Source: Branchiostoma floridae (Eukaryota > Chordata > Leptocardii > Amphioxiformes > Branchiostomatidae). From it: a stretch of DNA of 64,000 nucleotides. The translations under genes were made by a program, and so were the position numbers. How positions within the stretch are numbered: position 1 is the stretch's first letter; each line of letters opens with the position of its first letter. Below, piece after piece: positions 12,520 to 26,100 of this stretch. The stretch is taken from positions 1,222,298 through 1,286,297 of the forward strand of contig NC_049994.1 of assembly GCF_000003815.2 (NCBI RefSeq). The letters are read 5' to 3'. A model generated the notes under the pieces. The model had not been told where the DNA came from. It worked only from the letters and a program-made list of their open reading frames with translations, and did not search any database.

Positions 12520-13470
12520 TACTTGTGTGTGTCTGTCTGTGAACAAGATAACTCAAGAGCAGCTGGATGGATTGGTTTCATATACATGTATACTTAGTGT
12601 TGGTTGGGTGTGACAAATACAGGAAATCTACCTAACAGCTTCCCTTGGTACTGCATTGGAACATGTTCAACTTGATATCTTGCATTCTAAACAAGCTATT
12701 GGGTGATTTTGTGGTGTAAGATAGTTCTTGTGCTGAGGAAGAAGTGATATAAGTTTGGGCCCCATAGTGGCAAGTTTCAGAATAGCAGGGGATTTTTTGT
12801 CAAACATTTCTCAAGAAAGGAATAACATATTTTCATGATTATTTGTATGTAGATAGCTTCAACAAAGATGCACAAATGAAATACAAATTATGCAAAATAG
12901 GAGTATAGTTGCATAATTATTGAGAATGTTTAAGAATAACGGTTTTTTTGATTTATCTCTTGTCCCTGATATGATATGGACTTGACATTTGGGTGGCAGG
13001 TAGCTTTTTATGTTAAGATAAGGTGGGCAGCTTTGAGCCCCCTGGCCTAACATTTAATTTGGGAACTGCAGGGGCATTATTGCCAAACATGATAACTGAT
13101 GAAAGGATGAACGGATTTTTATCATTTTGGGCATGTAGGTAGCTTTGGCAAAGACGTAAACAATTATATACATATTTTGCAAATGCAGAGTTAATTTGCA
13201 TAATTGGTAAGAAAATTGTATAATATCTGGACTTCAATAAAGCCATGTAATGTACAATGTATTTCATGACAGTCATACAATTCATGACAGGTAGACATGA
13301 ACAGATACCAAACATACAAGTGATGAACCAATTTGTGTGATCTATTAAAAACAAAATGTTAAAACTGCTTAAAGATGGGAATTTCCATGCATAAATTATG
13401 CAAATGAGTGAGCGATTTGCATAAAATCTATGTCATGGTGGTATGAAGTGCTGAACTCTAGTTTTGTATC
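12520..13470 (+). repeat. Long interspersed repeat family, copy 2
   Basis: Starts GTGTGTGTCTGTCTGTGAAC and contains CTGGATGGATTGGTTTCATA, GGTACTGCATTGGAACAT, two copies of the GGGCCCC/GAGCCCCCT plus GCAGGGG module, and ends near GTATGAAGTGCTGAACTCTA, as in copy 1. It looks internally duplicated: two CAGGGG...TCAAACAT blocks at about 12787 and 13067. Confidence 0.55.
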
Positions 13471-14035
13471 AGGCGTCATGCATTTGTACGTCATTCAGAA
13501 GCATGTTTGATGTTATTTGTTTGTTTGGATACCTGGTATGTTTTTGCTGCATATCTGGTCTGATTTATTTTGCCCACTCACACCATTTTTTTTCAACTCT
13601 CCATAAGACATCTTATATGTACAAAATGTATATTTTTGTGTACATGTATATACCTTTCTGATGTGATTGAATATTAAATTTTTAAAATTCATAAGTTGCA
13701 AGTCTTTTAGCACGATAAAACAGCAAGGATGCCAATACGTTTATTTATCTATTTGATTTATTGGTTCCAGGATTTAAAAAAACAAACATAGCCAGAAAAA
13801 TGTTTAATTTAATAGAAACAAAACTTGAGGATCAGGTTCATATATGTGAATGCGTTGGAGTACTCAGCTTTATGGTTAGTGAATACAAACTTTTATATTA
13901 AATTATTTGACATGTTTTCTTCCCTATACCCTCTGCTGTTATAATGTCTGCTCACTATATTTTCACCTTGGAATTGTCTGAAAACCAAGGAAATAAATTG
14001 GTGTGGACATATTCTACAGTATACCGGTATGCAAA

Positions 14036-14135
14036 NNNNNNNNNNNNNNNNNNNNNNNNNNNNNNNNNNNNNNNNNNNNNNNNNNNNNNNNNNNNNNNNN
14101 NNNNNNNNNNNNNNNNNNNNNNNNNNNNNNNNNNN
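14036..14135. other. Assembly gap, 100 N
   Basis: Default-length gap upstream of the myosin coding region. Confidence 0.99.
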
Positions 14136-14354
14136 TCCAAGTACTTTTATGGCTAGTGAAATATCTGAGCATGGCTAGACATGGTGGAGACAGTGCTAAC
14201 ATGGCAGGAGACAGATGACCAACAGCTGTGCTGGAGCCTTTATCTGCTGCATCCATGTGGCCTGTAATGTAGCTCATCAAAATTCAATTTTCGTCTGGTT
14301 TCAAGATATGGCAGAGTGGAATCTGGAGAGTGGAATGGCTAGAGATGATTCCGG

Positions 14355-15000
14355 ACTTGTGTGTGTGTGTCTGTGTGTCTGTGTATGTGTGTGTGTGTTA
14401 AACTTTGTCAACAGCATAACTCAAGAAGCTGAGGATAGATCCTGATGATATTTAATAGGTAGGGGTTGGGAAAACAAAGGTCAAGTTTGATGATGGCCCC
14501 CTAGTGGCTCTCTAGGGTATTGCAGCACAACTACTTTTAATATTTCATTATTTCGTTGGTCATGGTTTTTGAGTGGATTTAGTACATGTAAGATGGTATA
14601 GGTTTGGGCGTCCTAGTGTTTTCTTCTATCTACCAGGGCCAATTTTGTTGCAGAATTTGAAAGAGAATAACTCAAGAAGGGTTTGACGGAATGTCTTGAT
14701 TTTTGGGATGTTTTTGACATTATAGAAGGGATATGATAGTGGTGTACAATTTGGTCCAGCCAGGCAGAGCAAAGTGGCATGAAGAGCTGCCGGATGACTT
14801 TTGGCCCCAGCCATTAAATTCCCACATCAGCATACCTACATGTATATGCAGGGTGATATATTTGGTTGGGTCACTTATGTTGAGCCCAGCCTGCTTAGAC
14901 CTATGGCGACCTTTATGGAAGGGTCAAGGTCAAGTTCAAGTTCAAAGTCATGATGTTCATAGGTTATCATGAATATCCAGTCCTCTCCTTCTTAACGTTT
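14355..15000 (+). repeat. Long interspersed repeat family, copy 3
   Basis: A (TG)n tract (about 14359-14398), AACAGCATAACTCAAGAAGC, GGCCCCCTAGTGGCTCTCTA, and TTTGGGCGTCCTAGTG with CAGGGCCAATTTTGTTGCAG match the family order. The copy is truncated at its 3' side. Confidence 0.5.
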
Positions 15001-16009
15001 TCATTCGCCTTGTGACAAGTCTCTAGTATGGAATGAAGCTATCTGATTGGAAGAAGTTGTTAAGTAATTTACTAATCATGAGCTACAATGTCACCTAGAA
15101 GAGATTTGAACAAATGTAGTAAAAAAATGCAAACTTGCTAGCACTGTAAGTGCATGTACCATGTGAGTTCACAATGATTTGCAGTCAAGAGAAAATGGAG
15201 CATTCGTGGTGGTTTTGAGTTGGTGAAAGGGCCATAGATACATACTGCTACAGTTATACTTATAGAAACACTGGCGACTTAGCACAACCTGAAACCACCT
15301 AGTAGTACTAGTACGTAGTCAGTAGTACTTTTGCCACTGGGAAAGGGTGCTACAGCGGACAGAACAGTCCCCTCCTACACAATCATGTAGTGCATAGACA
15401 TGGGTGTAGGCAGGCAGAAGACTTGTGATGGTTTTTAGTTTGTGGGGATGCTGTCACCATGCAAAACAGCGAACATAAAACCACTGTAAACTTAAAATTT
15501 AATATAGTATTCACGCAAGTTGATTCTGAGTAAGTTTGATAAAGCTGCATGTTTTTATATTGTGATTTGATTCATGAGAAATTATCAGATGGCAAAGTTC
15601 CACGTGGCTCTTGCAATGACACTAAAGATTAATACACTGTAGCAGACAGAAATTGATGTCCATGTAATTTGACACCATTGATGACCAGAATATCACCCTC
15701 CACCCAGACACCAGAACATTCCATACCTCTTCTGGGGGAGACAGGGCACCCTCTGACAGGGTCGTCTCTCCACACTCATTCCCTGCATAAACAAATTTAT
15801 CCCACAAAAAGTCATATAATAACAAAACTGAGCCACTGTCACAACTACTTAACTTGGGGTAGAATTTTCCCAGCTAAATGGATCTTGCTTTGTGTTGCGG
15901 TTATGGTAATGAGATGCAAATGAGGTGAGCTATTCCCCTGCCATGGTGTGATCAGGTGCTGATATGATGGTAATATCTAGCCCCCCACTTTACTGCTGCT
16001 GGTGAGGTC

Positions 16010-17123
16010 ATGGCTGTGCCGGGGAGGGAATTATCACGTCATCAAGGGATTTGGGAACAAAGTAACGACAGCAGTGCTTCCCAGTCGGATAGGAATCTAT
16101 GGACAAAGGCAGAAGGCATCTGGGTAGAGTGTAGTACATGGTTGGAGGCTGCCAACAACAACGTTTTCCGCAAGAGCAGCCAGGCTGGGTGCTGGAGCTG
16201 TGTACCCATCTCGGACGTTTCTGCAGAAAATGGATCAGATAGGAGTGAAACTTCACATGGATTAACTTCTGATGGGGAGAGACGGGAGTCACTTGTGCCA
16301 CGTGTAGGCCAAGCCACAAATGTCAAGAGAAAGGCTGAAAACATCACTCCTAGTACCGCTGCACTCCCGTCATCCAGGGACAGACATCATGTGCCAGCAG
16401 ACCTGAACGGTTCCCATCAATGGAAAGCTACAGAGAGAAGGCCAAAGCAGAAGGACAGAATATTCTCAGAAGTGAAGACTGCAGAGACGTGTTCCACTGG
16501 GAAAGACTGGAGCATATATAAACCTTCTAAAAATGACAGTGGTACAGCCAGCAATGGGACAGTAGATGGCAGAGATGACTGTTTGGTCCATGAGATCAGT
16601 ACAGGAAGTACTTCAGTCAAAGCCTGCATAGATCTCTTCAATAGGATAGCAGGAGATGAAAAACAGCATCCACAAATCCAACTGCAAAAACCATACAGTA
16701 CATGGAACTCTGGATGGAACAACAGTAATAAAAGGACTGAACGCTGCATACAGGTAAACCGGATAGAGAACAATTCTTTTTACTGTTCTTCCGCAAAAAA
16801 CACTGATATTCTTCTGTCCAACCCCATCAATGTGAAGAAAAGGCCAGATCGTAAAACAGGCAGCAAGATATACGACAGAACGTTGAGCACAGACTCCTTT
16901 CCGGAAGAGACCAGTCTAAAGAAGGGAAATCCTGGTAATCACTCTTTTTCAGAGTTAGGCAGGAAAAGTAACACTAACAGTGTTGAGATCTATCATAAGG
17001 AAAGATTTGTCCAACTGAAACCAGAATCTGATATTGGATTTGGCACACAACAGCCTCACAAAGATTCCAGAGCAGAAGGGGTAACCACAGTCAGACAGTC
17101 TTCTCCACTTGAACCTGACCTCG
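16010..17123 (+). CDS. MYO1B: Myosin exon 1: 371-residue polar N-terminal extension
   Basis: The ATG at 16010 has a good initiation context (G at -3, G at +4) and is the first ATG after an in-frame TAA at 15971. The frame stays open to the donor CTCG|GTAAGTA at 17123/17124, and its single leftover base completes a Gly codon at the acceptor of exon 2. The product is rich in Ser, Asn, Lys and Thr, has a Trp-containing N-terminus (Trp at about 15, 31, 38 and 44), and looks intrinsically disordered. The clearest amphipathic patch is [11 protein letters not shown], from residue 203. I recognise no domain. Class I myosins normally start within a few residues of the motor, so this would be an unusual extension. 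It could instead be an alternative first exon used by one isoform only. Confidence 0.72.
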
Positions 17124-20100
17124 GTAAGTAGAGAATTTGAGCAATGAATGATATTCCAGTCATTGATCTAAACTGGGCTCTGCTTACACGTGTATGAAGG
17201 GTCATCAATAAGTTCTCAGCCTCACCAGAAATAAGGTGCACAACTCAAATGTTGGGGCACAAATTTTTAAGTGTAACTATAAAGCCTTTTATGAAGATCT
17301 ACCAAACTTTGAATCATTATGTCCTTTACTTTGCAGGCAACACCCAGTAATATGATAGAACTTTATTGCTCGACATTTGTACATGGTACAAAGTATGGCA
17401 ACGACTGTTACACAAAGTACAAAATAGGTGTAGAGAATAAGACTTGATATCCTAATTAACATAACAAGAAGGGCTGAGACATTAGTCTTTGATATAGTGT
17501 TACAATCGAGTTGGGCTATACATGAGATTCATTACTCTTTCTAATAGCAAAGCAGTCTTTGATATATTTGCCTATCCTTGCATTATGGGAGTCGTGGCAT
17601 CCAAAGATATATACAAATCTGTCTGTATCATCGAGTCTCTTGAAATCTGCTGTACTGGATTCGAGAAATGTAAATAGCTCATTACGTAAAACAGCGTATC
17701 TAGAGCATTCCATTAAAAAGTGAAATTCATCTTCAATATGCTTTGGACAGAAAGGGCAGAACCTTTGGTCAGGGGCTACATTGTAATATCTACCTGTTTC
17801 AATATTCAATTTATGGCTGCTGATTCTTAACTGAGTAATCGCTTTTCGAATTTCAAAATTATTTATATCATAAAGGTATGTTTCTTGTTCATAACATTCT
17901 TTTAACTTGCTAAGAAAAGACAGCTTTGAATTGTTTTCAATAGAATTAAACCACTTTTGTATATATGTATCTTGTAGCCGGAGGCGTAGTTGGTTGACAA
18001 TATAATCTATATTATAAGCCTCAGGTTTCATCCATATGTGTCCAAAGCCATGGTAACAGAGAATGTCCTTAACATGATTAATCCAGTCTTGATTATCAGT
18101 AAGTACAGTGTTGTATGCATCGCGAAGCAGAGAGTCCTCAGGTAATATCAGGTGAGAGAGAAAGGAAAAAAAATATTGAACATTTGATACATTACCTGAG
18201 GTGTGTGGGTCAACTTGAACCTGAACCTTGGAAGATTAGCCCGTAAGGACTAAAAGGTTTCTTAATAAACAACAATAATAAACAACTTGTTCTGCTGCAA
18301 GGCAGATTCCCATCCATTTTATTTCAAACAAAAATGGTCACTGTAGTTTTATGTTTGCGGTTTTCGCGGTGGTCACTTCACCGCAAACTTAAAACCACTG
18401 CGAACATCCTTATGATATTTGGAAGGTGGTTGGGGGTCTGTATGGAGAACAAACGTCAAGTTTGATAATGGGCCCATAGTGGCTTTTTAAGGCACTTCAG
18501 TGGAACATCCAGTTTGACATCTTGTGTTGTGGTTATGCTGGGGCATGATTTCATGTGGTAACTTTGTAGCTGTTGTCATTGACTGTTTTACCTATTGTTA
18601 GGAATTAATCCATAACTCTTGCAATAGTGAGTTCGCAAAGAAACTTTACCTTCTTTGTGATCTTTTTCCTTCCTTTTTTCATCCCTAATGCCAATCATAA
18701 GTTAGCTCGTTTGTAGCTTTTGTTTCATGGTTCTTCTTCGGGGATTTCAGACACCCGCATCTGCATAGTCAATGGTCCTTATCCAAATTAGGTAATGAAT
18801 AGTTATGATGTCATTTGTGCAGGGAAGGGGGCATGTTTAGAACAGGTCTGCCTGTTCTCATCAACAGTTAGAAACAGTATAATTACATGACTATTACACC
18901 TGCTCCTCTGTACTGTATAGTGTGCTGATTAATTATTCATGAGGGAAACCCCAGTGAGGATATGCAGCTGAGTCATATGTAAAATTTAATAAGCTCCTGT
19001 CAAATCAGTACAAGCCACATGTTTTTAAACTACAATGAGTCAGGATTGACCAATTGTGTTCTGCATCTACATGAAAATATGACATCAGTCTACTCATCTT
19101 TCAAGCATTCTCTGTCAATCATTTGCTGTTTTTTACTCTAAAAGAGCACATTTGCTATTTTTACTCTAAAAGAGTACTGATCCAAAAAGTGAATTTCTGC
19201 ATTTACTGTGTTTACAGCAGCCCAACTGATCTAAAAAGTGGTTTAAACTTGTTTTTAACTGATTCAGCACATAATTTTTGGCAGCTGTATGTTAGGGTGG
19301 AGTCCTGTGTTTAGAGTGGTACAGTAACTGTTATATGCTAGCTGCGCAACAGTACTTCTTGGGGGGTGAGATTAACTGTGGTTTGTAATTGCCATATTAA
19401 AAAAAGAGATGTCTGCATGAGGTTGTTGACAATTCTTTCATACACTAAAGGGTAAAAACCAGGACCTCAAAAAGAATGAATTAAACATGTATTAGCATAT
19501 TTCCTATAGGTTCGTCAGGAATTTGCCAATATATAGAAATTGCATATTTGTTATATTGAATGAATAATGATATAATTCTTATATTGAAGTCAGTGGGAAG
19601 CTGAAACTCATGAATTAACCTTATACTTAAAAGTTATAGGCTGTTTGAAGAAATAGAATGTACATGACGTACGCAACCTTGCATGGCAACAAGATGACAA
19701 CTCGACAATAACTACAATAATATTGGACACTGTGACATATTGTCCCAGCCATCGTTTAGTAATAGCATGCCTATCCAGGGTATTTACATGTTCATGTTCT
19801 TACGGGAAATACAGTTTTTTTAAAACATATTTATCCTAGGTTAACTCTGGTGCTTGAAGACATGACAATTTCCTGTTCTTTTTGGAGCTGGTATTGGATA
19901 CTTAGTAGGGGTTGGTACCGGTATGCAGTATAATCTACCAGTACAAATTAAAACAGATTTTCTTGTTTGAAAACTGGACCTGAAAGAAATCAAAACACCT
20001 GATTTTGGACCAATTAGAAAACAAACAGATAATACCGGTAGGTGTTCACATGTTTGGGGCTTATAGGTTCAAGGAAATAACAAAGTGAAGTAGAGGGAGC

Positions 20101-23100
20101 TGATAGTCATCTCTACCTCTGCAAGTTTTTACAATCAAACTTGGTCTGCAACAGAGGTAGTAAATGTTGTTTATATGAATAAAGGATTTTCAAGTGCCAG
20201 TGGACATTGGAAACTCCACCAAACAGAATTCTTTGTAGCAAAATGGACCATTGCTTTTAGTATCACTCATTCACAAGTTTCTACAGATAATTACATGTCT
20301 ATGTAGGTTCATGTTCAGACCTCCAGGACCTGATCCTCTGGACCTGGACCGTACCTGTACCTGCATTTTCTGTGCCAGTACCCATCCCTAGTACTTAGTA
20401 ATAGTTTTTGGTATACCTAGCAGTTGTTAGTCATTTACACACCGTGTGACGTGTATACCTTATCTCCCAGGGTACACCATTGCAGACTATAGACAGGCCC
20501 AGCGACAGTTTTCCAGAATGAACGGGGGGAAGCAGCGGCGGATCCAGCAGGCACTGTTCATGAACGGCCACACCAGTAACATCCTGGAGAGCATGGTGGG
20601 GGTGGGGGACATGGTGCTGCTGGACCCTCTCACTGAGGAGGCCTGCATCAACAACATCAAGAGGAGATTTTACGCTGAAGACATTTATGTGAGTCAGATG
20701 TTTGACCTCCGTTTTTTTTAAATTGTCTAACCCTTAAACCAGAGTTTCAGCCATATAAAATGCTATTAGTGCCAGGGTTGGCCGCTGACCACTAAAAAGA
20801 GACCCCCAAACAATGCCGAAGTCCCTAACTTCCGGGGTTCGTGTGCTACACGCGCGCAAAGCTGCTACTTTGGGGGAATACGCTATCCCGGTTATAACCG
20901 GGCACGGCACACAGGACATGTATATGTGTGCCGGATATATCCGGGTTTGGCAGTTTAAGGGTTTAAATCATTTTTCCCCGATAGGGAAATGAAATATTGT
21001 TTTTGCTGAGGTGTTCTTCTTTCTTCATTCAGCAATCACCGTCTAGTGGCAAGGGGTCCTAAAAAACAGAATTGTCTGTGACGTGGGCATGAATTTGTAC
21101 ATGTATTATACATTCATTGAACATTAAAAAGTTATGATTGAACTGTTAGACATTTTTTAAATACAAAATTAACCAAACTTGCTGGAAAGGGTCCGAGTCA
21201 GGTATCCCGCAATGGACCCGAGTGCTACCACAGGCACCACAAATTAATATCAGTCTGAAGTTTCTAGAATTCTGCAGAATTCTACAGAACTTTCTATATG
21301 TCCCTGGAGACATCTACTAGTAATTGTTACCTAGAGTTCCTAGATATTGAACTTGTTACATCATACATGTAGACATAATTCATTTGGTCAATGTACTTGG
21401 AAAATATGAAAGTTTTCTGGATTTGGAGTGTCTTCCTGAAGTTATAGTGTTGGCTGTTTTTTTGTGTCGGATGCAGACATACATTGGGCAGGTTGTGGTG
21501 TCAGTCAACCCGTACAAAAAGGTTCCCCTGTTCAGTCCCAGCACCATTCAGACTTACCGGGGCAGGAATCTGTATGAGCTTCCACCACACATGTAAGTAT
21601 GCCTTAGCTGGCTTCCACCACACATGTAAGTATGCCTTAGCTGGCTTCTATCACACATGTAAGTATGCCTTAGCTAGTGTAAAGTAGATATCTCACTAGC
21701 TATGCCTGTTGATGACTATTTGCAAATTTAAAGACATTTGCTAACTGTTTGCAAAAAGGCGCCCTATCCAATAGTTTCCAAGTTGTCCTCTGACATAGCA
21801 ATTTGCTGGGGAATCCCTGAAACATGGGTAGGTAGCAGGTAGCTAGTATCGTACTTTAGTATGATTTGCATTGGACAATTGGCCATGAAGTCACAACGCT
21901 GCCGTAATGATTTGTCGCAAACAGGCAGGGCCCATTAAGGACTCACTTTATTGTTTGAACATTTGAAACAAACAAGCAAACAAACAAACAAACTTTTCAC
22001 ATTTGTGGCATCAAGCATTGGTCAACACAGAAAAATATAGTCAGTAATAAAAGAATTCCATTGCTGGAATTGCATAGAATAAAGTCATTTAAATTTCGGA
22101 CAAGTGAAAATTTGTTTCGGGCAAGTAAATTTTTTTAATACTTGTCCGATAGGACAAGTGAGTTTTAGAAAACTTGTCCAACCCTGATGACTGACAGTTA
22201 CACACAACAATGTAAATGTTGTTACAGACCTGAAGCTAGATCACCCTTATCCATGGGGTAACCTAATATACATTAAACAGTATTTTAGGAGATATCAAGT
22301 TGACGGTATTTCATACTGTGATATTTTCAAGAAATAAAAAGGATATCTAGAAATTGCAATTTGAAACCACCGTCCATCTACACGATATCCCTTAATACTC
22401 ATTTTTATAATGTACATTTGTACAATGTAGGAGACCCCACTGATAAAGGTAAAATATCATTACTTATGGCCTGAATGTGTTGCTTGCAGATATGCTATAG
22501 CTGATGATGCCTACAGGTCCATGCGAGACAGAAACAGGGACCAGTGTGTGATTATTACAGGGGAGAGTGGTGCAGGCAAAACAGGTGAGATTTTCCATGC
22601 TTCATTGTGGACATACAAATGTATATTATGTACAATGTATATGGCAAATAACACAAACAAACATAAATGTACAGTCAGTTATTGCCACCCAAGAAGACAA
22701 AAAATCCCAGATATCACGGAAAATACTGCAAACGTTTGCCTCCATATTTAAATCTGCCCTGTAAATCTGTTCCAGCTGTGACAGGGTACCTGGCGCCTGT
22801 GCCTGGTGCAACCTGCTGACCATAGGATCTGCTTGGAGATTATGCCATTTCCAAAATCTATCCAATTGCTTGAGTTAAAACTGTTATCTTTAATATCTCA
22901 TTACCTTAATGTCTAACCATCATAGAAATATCAAGTACTAACTTTTGTGTCCTTGTATTGTTTTGTCCAGAGGCGAGTAAGATAGTAATGCAGTATGTAG
23001 CTGCAGTGTGTGGGAAAGGTGAGGAGGTGGACAGAGTTAAGGAGCAGTTGCTGCAGTCTAACCCTGTGTTAGAAGGTAAGTCCTCAAGTGACTATCTCTC

Positions 23101-26100
23101 TGCCTGTTGGTGACTGTTTGTGAAAGACTGGTTACAAATATGCACCAATTGGTTCCAATTTGTTGTCAATGGGTGCCAATAGGACACCTGAAAGGTGAAT
23201 TTTTTGCTAATAGAAAAAGATTGCAATCTGTAAAATGGCACGATTGTGCACAGACTAGATAGGAAGTAGACACCAATATCACCCGGAATCTCTTTGATGA
23301 ATCTCAATCATTGAACATTGTACAGTGTTTTTTATGGTTTTAATTCACTGGAATACTGCATTTCCAATAAACGTATCTAATGTAATTTAGGGCCAAAACT
23401 GTTGATGGTACATTTCCGGCATGGCCATTTTGTTTGTAGAGGTCACGTATGCTACCCATGCACCAAACGTCAGTGTGCATGTGACTGCAAGAAAAAGTGC
23501 GCACAGTTGGCGCAAACAGGATTGACCCACTTCACAAAATTAATATTGGGGAGGGTGGCGAGTCCTTTTTGACAGCCTTGCATATACAAAGTTCATTTTA
23601 TGGCCTACATTTTCTCAAGGCTCATTATCTAACGTCAGAAAGAAAAAGTATATGTATGCCAGGTTTCAGATGATATAACTGTGTGCTGATGAATTGTGTA
23701 CAATAGTTCATCGTTGATGAGAGTACATGGTTATGGTATGTCCTTGGTACTGAAATGTTGCTACCAACAACAATCACACTCTGCTTTTGTTTTCATGGAG
23801 TCAAAGTCGTTGCAAAATTGACCTTACCCAGTCATGATGTTATTGATGCATGGTTAATGTTGTTGTCTTTCCCTCCAGCTTTTGGCAATGCAAAAACCCT
23901 CAGGAATGACAACTCTTCCAGATTTGTAAGTATCTGTTGCCTTCATGGAACGGAAACAAAGTGTTTTTGTCACGTTCCTTCTTCCTTTCCAAACAAATAT
24001 GGTCACTGACCTGGACCAGATGCATATGAATGTCACCATGGTTACTGGTAATGTAGCAAACACCAGGTAGTGTTCTGTTGCATTATGTATCAAGTGGCAG
24101 GACAGAGGTGTCACCATATAAAATTAATTTGTTTGGGTGAGAATAATTGTTGTTTGCCAGGCTAGACCATGTGAAGGTAAACATTTTGCATTTACTTTCA
24201 AATTCTGTAGTTGAAATATTCATTTCAAGATGTGAAGGTCCCATTTGTTAAAGTCTTGAGTTTCTACATGTACATTGTGTATAGTTTCAAAATTCTAACC
24301 ACTTTCCTTATTTCTATAGGGAAAGTACATGGATATAGAATTTGATTTCAAGGGGGACCCCATAGGAGGTGTTATTACAAACTGTAAGTTCCTTAAGTTT
24401 GGCATCTGCCATGATTATTTCTCATATATTGGAATGAAGAATTGTTTTTCACATTTTGATGTTAAATTCTTGTTTTTTTTTCATTTTTGGAATGACATTT
24501 AAAAAAATGTATTTTCCTTTTTTTCAGACTTGTTAGAAAAGGTAAGTTTGAATTCTTTCCATGTTACAGCCTCAAAATGTCTTTTTTTTCATTTCACAGC
24601 TTATATATAAATGCACATTTTTTCTTAGTTGAGGCCATATTGATTTAATTATATGGATGATATCCTCTGGGAAACGGGAAACTGATGCAAAGAAAAAATT
24701 TGAAAATGATCAGGATGGTTTTGCAAAACGATAGAACTTGCAGACAGAAAATGGTGTACAAAAACACAAATTGCTTCAAATCCTTTGAAGACTTTGGAAA
24801 GCTCTGCTCAGGGCTTTAAATACATTTATGCAAGGAGTAAGCTAATGACAACATCAGTTGATGTTTTATAATAGAAAAATAGGCATCCTTTTCCGTTAGT
24901 TTTTGTCATTTTACAGCAATACATTTGCTCATTTTGCAGCTTATTTGTATGACTTACAGTACATGAGTATCCAAATTTTTATTGGAAACAGACAAAAATT
25001 TATGTGCAGCTGGATGTCACCCATATAATATTATCACCATGACCTGGCCTATTATAAGGTAGTAGAATCCATACCATTATACTTACAGCTTTTTGAATGA
25101 TTTGATTTCCAGTCTCGTGTAGTTAGGCAAACAGAAGGAGAGAGAAACTTCCACATTTTCTACCAATTGTTACAAGGAGCACCACAGAGTCTACTAAGTA
25201 AGTCGTTATTTCTGAAACTTTTTTTTTACAATTTTGAGATGAACAGTATACTGTACTTATTATGTATGAGCTGGAAAGATTGGTGCGTCATTAAATACCA
25301 CAGCCTACCCACCTTCATCAAAAGCTAGAAATGGCAAATGAAAACTTAAAACTGCAAATATTTGACGGACATATGCAGCCACTCTCTTATTGGTCGATCT
25401 GTTAAATTGTGATAGCACACAGTTAGGATTGGACTGTGAAGGAGTCGTAGTTTTTTATGGTACATTGTGTAAGGTACATTGTATGTTTTGCATGAAGACA
25501 GTGTACATTTGTACAATGTACAATGTACACTGTCACTTAGTGAATATCGTTCTATTCTAGATTATTAGTGAAATATTACAAGAAGTTTGTAAGCAGTGAT
25601 ATTGCTGTGAATGTCAAAAGTTGGATGAAGGTTTCATGTAACTGAGGCAAATCTAATCATTGACAACCAAAAGCCATCTACAGCCAAACCTGGTTAGGCA
25701 ATTGCTTCTTGTGGCCCATTTGTACTGACTACTGATTTGTTCCTCAGATAAGCTGCGACTGTCCAGTATGTGTGAGAAGTATGGGTATCTAAAGCAGAGC
25801 CACTGTGTGGTTGTGGACACTATTGATGATGCAGCCAACTTCCAAGTTACAGAGGTAATTGTTCTCTAATAGGCTAGTTTAGTAGAGTACTGAGTGCTTA
25901 TCAGGCACTTTATGGGTATTGTATCGTATATTCTGAACTAGTGTATTTTTCAATCCCTAAAATCATAATCTATTTGGATACAACACCCCTCCTCTGGATT
26001 TCCAGGCTCCATTCAGGCAGCAGTCTGATATATATCTGCTATCTGATTGACACAGTCTATGACCTCCTCAGTTATTTCTGAAATGTTGGTCTCTTTAATG

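Larger units (their letters stand above)
9530..16009. other. Upstream intron or intergenic DNA
   Basis: Apart from the repeats listed (12520, 14355) and the gap at 14036, I see no exon with matched splice sites. Part of 12380-12510 (CTGCTAATTGTGTGGTC and GGACAGTCAAGATCAGTCTA) belongs to a dispersed repeat shared with 25360-25440 and 48980-49110. Confidence 0.4.
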
